From positions 1 to 36,437 of the forward strand of contig JAFWEL010000081.1 of assembly GCA_017512905.1 (NCBI GenBank): a stretch of 36,437 nt of DNA. Reading direction: 5' to 3'. The notes under the pieces were generated by a model. The model did not search any database. It was not told the DNA's origin and worked only from the letters and a program-made list of their open reading frames with translations. The translations under genes were made by a program, and so were the position numbers. Positions 35,884 to 36,437 of the stretch are shown piece after piece (the stretch's first letter is position 1; each line of letters opens with the position of its first letter). The stretch comes from Clostridia bacterium. GTDB taxonomy: Bacteria > Bacillota > Clostridia > Christensenellales > Aristaeellaceae.

Positions 35884-35912
35884 ACGTCTGATCGCTTTGA
35901 TTGATCAGACGT
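35884..35912 (+). terminator. hairpin with U-rich tail
   Basis: ACGTCTGATC/GATCAGACGT, a perfect 10-bp stem with a 9-nt loop, followed by CTATTTTAT. No gene directly precedes it on the plus strand, so it may belong to an unseen small RNA or be left over from a lost gene. From 35619 to here I see no other gene. Confidence 0.6.
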
Positions 35913-35929
35913 CTATTTTATGCTCATTT

Positions 35930-35979
35930 GGCTGTGAATAGTAACATACCGCGCTATTGGAGTGTTACTATTCACAGCC
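35930..35979. repeat. 17-bp perfect inverted repeat near the transposase gene
   Basis: GGCTGTGAATAGTAACA at 35930-35946 is mirrored at 35963-35979 with a 16-nt loop. It lies about 220 bp before the transposase start and may be part of the IS end or a separate repeat. Confidence 0.6.
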
Positions 35980-36105
35980 CAATGTCATTAAGCTATAAAT
36001 AATATCCCAAACAAGGAGCAAAGCCCAGATTGCCAAACGTGGGGGGTGTAACCCAAATATCTGTTAAATATCAGCGAACTGCTTGACAAATCGGGCAAAA
36101 TCTGC

Positions 36106-36146
36106 GGCCCCATTCATTGAAAACCGGGTTTTCAATGAATGGGGCC
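36106..36146. repeat. 18-bp perfect hairpin before the transposase gene
   Basis: The arms 36106-36123 and 36129-36146 (GGCCCCATTCATTGAAAA and its complement) with a 5-nt loop form a very stable hairpin 55 nt before the transposase ATG. It is followed by CTTT. It may block read-in transcription from outside, as is common for insertion sequences. Confidence 0.65.
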
Positions 36147-36200
36147 CTTTAAGTGGTGAAATTGGTTCCCGCCATTCACACACTTAAAGGAGGTGCCTGT

Positions 36201-36437
36201 ATGCCGCATAACGACATCCTGGCTAAGCTCAAGGATGCTGTCCGTTCTGTCTCAGACAACATCCAGAACTACGTTTCCAATCCCGGCGACTTCTCACGAA
36301 ACGGGAAGCTGCCAGCCAATGTACTCATGGAGTTTCTGATTGGACAGGGCTCCCGTAGTACTCGCAACGAATTAATCGATGCTTTCTCTTACGACAAAGG
36401 CCATCCCTCTGCATCTGCTCTTGTTCAGAAAAGAGCC
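36201..36437 (+). CDS. IS4-type transposase, N-terminal part (runs off the window)
   Basis: The first 79 residues of a transposase, cut by the window end. The N-terminus (MPHNDILAKLKDAVRSVSDN, then NPGDFSRNGKLPANVLMEFL, then GSRSTRNELIDAF and PSASALVQKRA) matches the opening of IS4-family DDE transposases in gut Clostridia, where DFSRNRKLP and a closing SAF-type VQQR motif are typical. The catalytic DDE residues lie beyond the window. The start ATG has AAAGGAGGT 7 nt upstream, and a strong hairpin shields the gene from upstream transcription. Completeness of the element cannot be judged. Confidence 0.82.
   Translation, partial: MPHNDILAKLKDAVRSVSDNIQNYVSNPGDFSRNGKLPANVLMEFLIGQGSRSTRNELIDAFSYDKGHPSASALVQKRA

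Overview
The window reads as a chromosome segment of a GC-rich, Gram-positive anaerobe of the class Clostridia (Bacillota), most likely a gut or rumen member of the Christensenellales/Oscillospirales type. The grounds are tRNA-sensing T-box leaders in front of ileS and alaS, Shine-Dalgarno sequences close to AGGAGG, secreted proteins with bacterial Ig-like domains, an ECF sigma/DUF4179 pair, a hexuronate locus with a TRAP transporter, and many short hairpin repeats of a kind common in gut Clostridia. The taxonomic placement is inference.

Layout. 1-5001: a composite hairpin repeat, an alpha-oxoamine synthase related to bacterial serine palmitoyltransferase (minus), and a T-box-controlled isoleucyl-tRNA synthetase (plus). 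5002-5346: hairpins and palindromes without genes. 5347-8986: an AT-rich island that starts at an intact tRNA-Val(CAC) gene and ends in a second copy of that tRNA's 3' part. Its only cargo is a glycosyltransferase 2 / GtrA flippase / polytopic GT-C trio, the gene content of O-antigen-modifying gtr cassettes. 8669-11563: REP-like hairpins, often in inverted pairs, that separate a VapBC toxin-antitoxin pair from a DUF3791-DUF3990-DUF3791 module (probable ADP-ribosyltransferase-type toxin-antitoxin). 11566-15449: CorA, an ECF sigma factor with its DUF4179 partner, and a lone BRO/DinD-like gene.

15721-17990: alaS with its own T-box; the encoded AlaRS is short and lacks the C-Ala domain. 18134-21583: two secreted or anchored proteins, a caspase-like cysteine peptidase and a polysaccharide deacetylase. 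21754-23037: a DUF1269 protein, a broken fibronectin-III gene and repeats. 23055-32786: the hexuronate locus. On the minus strand are eda, uxaB, a DUF6440 gene and uxaA behind one promoter, and a separate TRAP transporter operon headed by a 55-aa protein and a 26-aa membrane microprotein. On the plus strand are a KdpD/KdpE-like two-component system without a potassium pump and kdgK with a near-consensus promoter. Together UxaB, UxaA, KdgK and Eda take tagaturonate to pyruvate and glyceraldehyde-3-phosphate. The uronate isomerase (UxaC) and the TRAP binding protein (DctP) are not in the window.

33096-36437: an aerolysin-like beta-pore protein with a C-terminal Ig-like domain and an uncertain 5' end, remains of a large surface protein, a 42-aa conserved-looking small protein, hairpins, and the start of an IS4-type transposase that runs off the window.

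The items most worth following up are the tRNA-Val island with its gtr-like cassette, the aerolysin-like protein, the ART-type toxin between two DUF3791 proteins, the TRAP-linked microprotein, the compact AlaRS, and a 24-bp repeat at three loci, including a 5' leader and the coding end of a kinase. All family names come from reading motifs by eye; no database search was possible.
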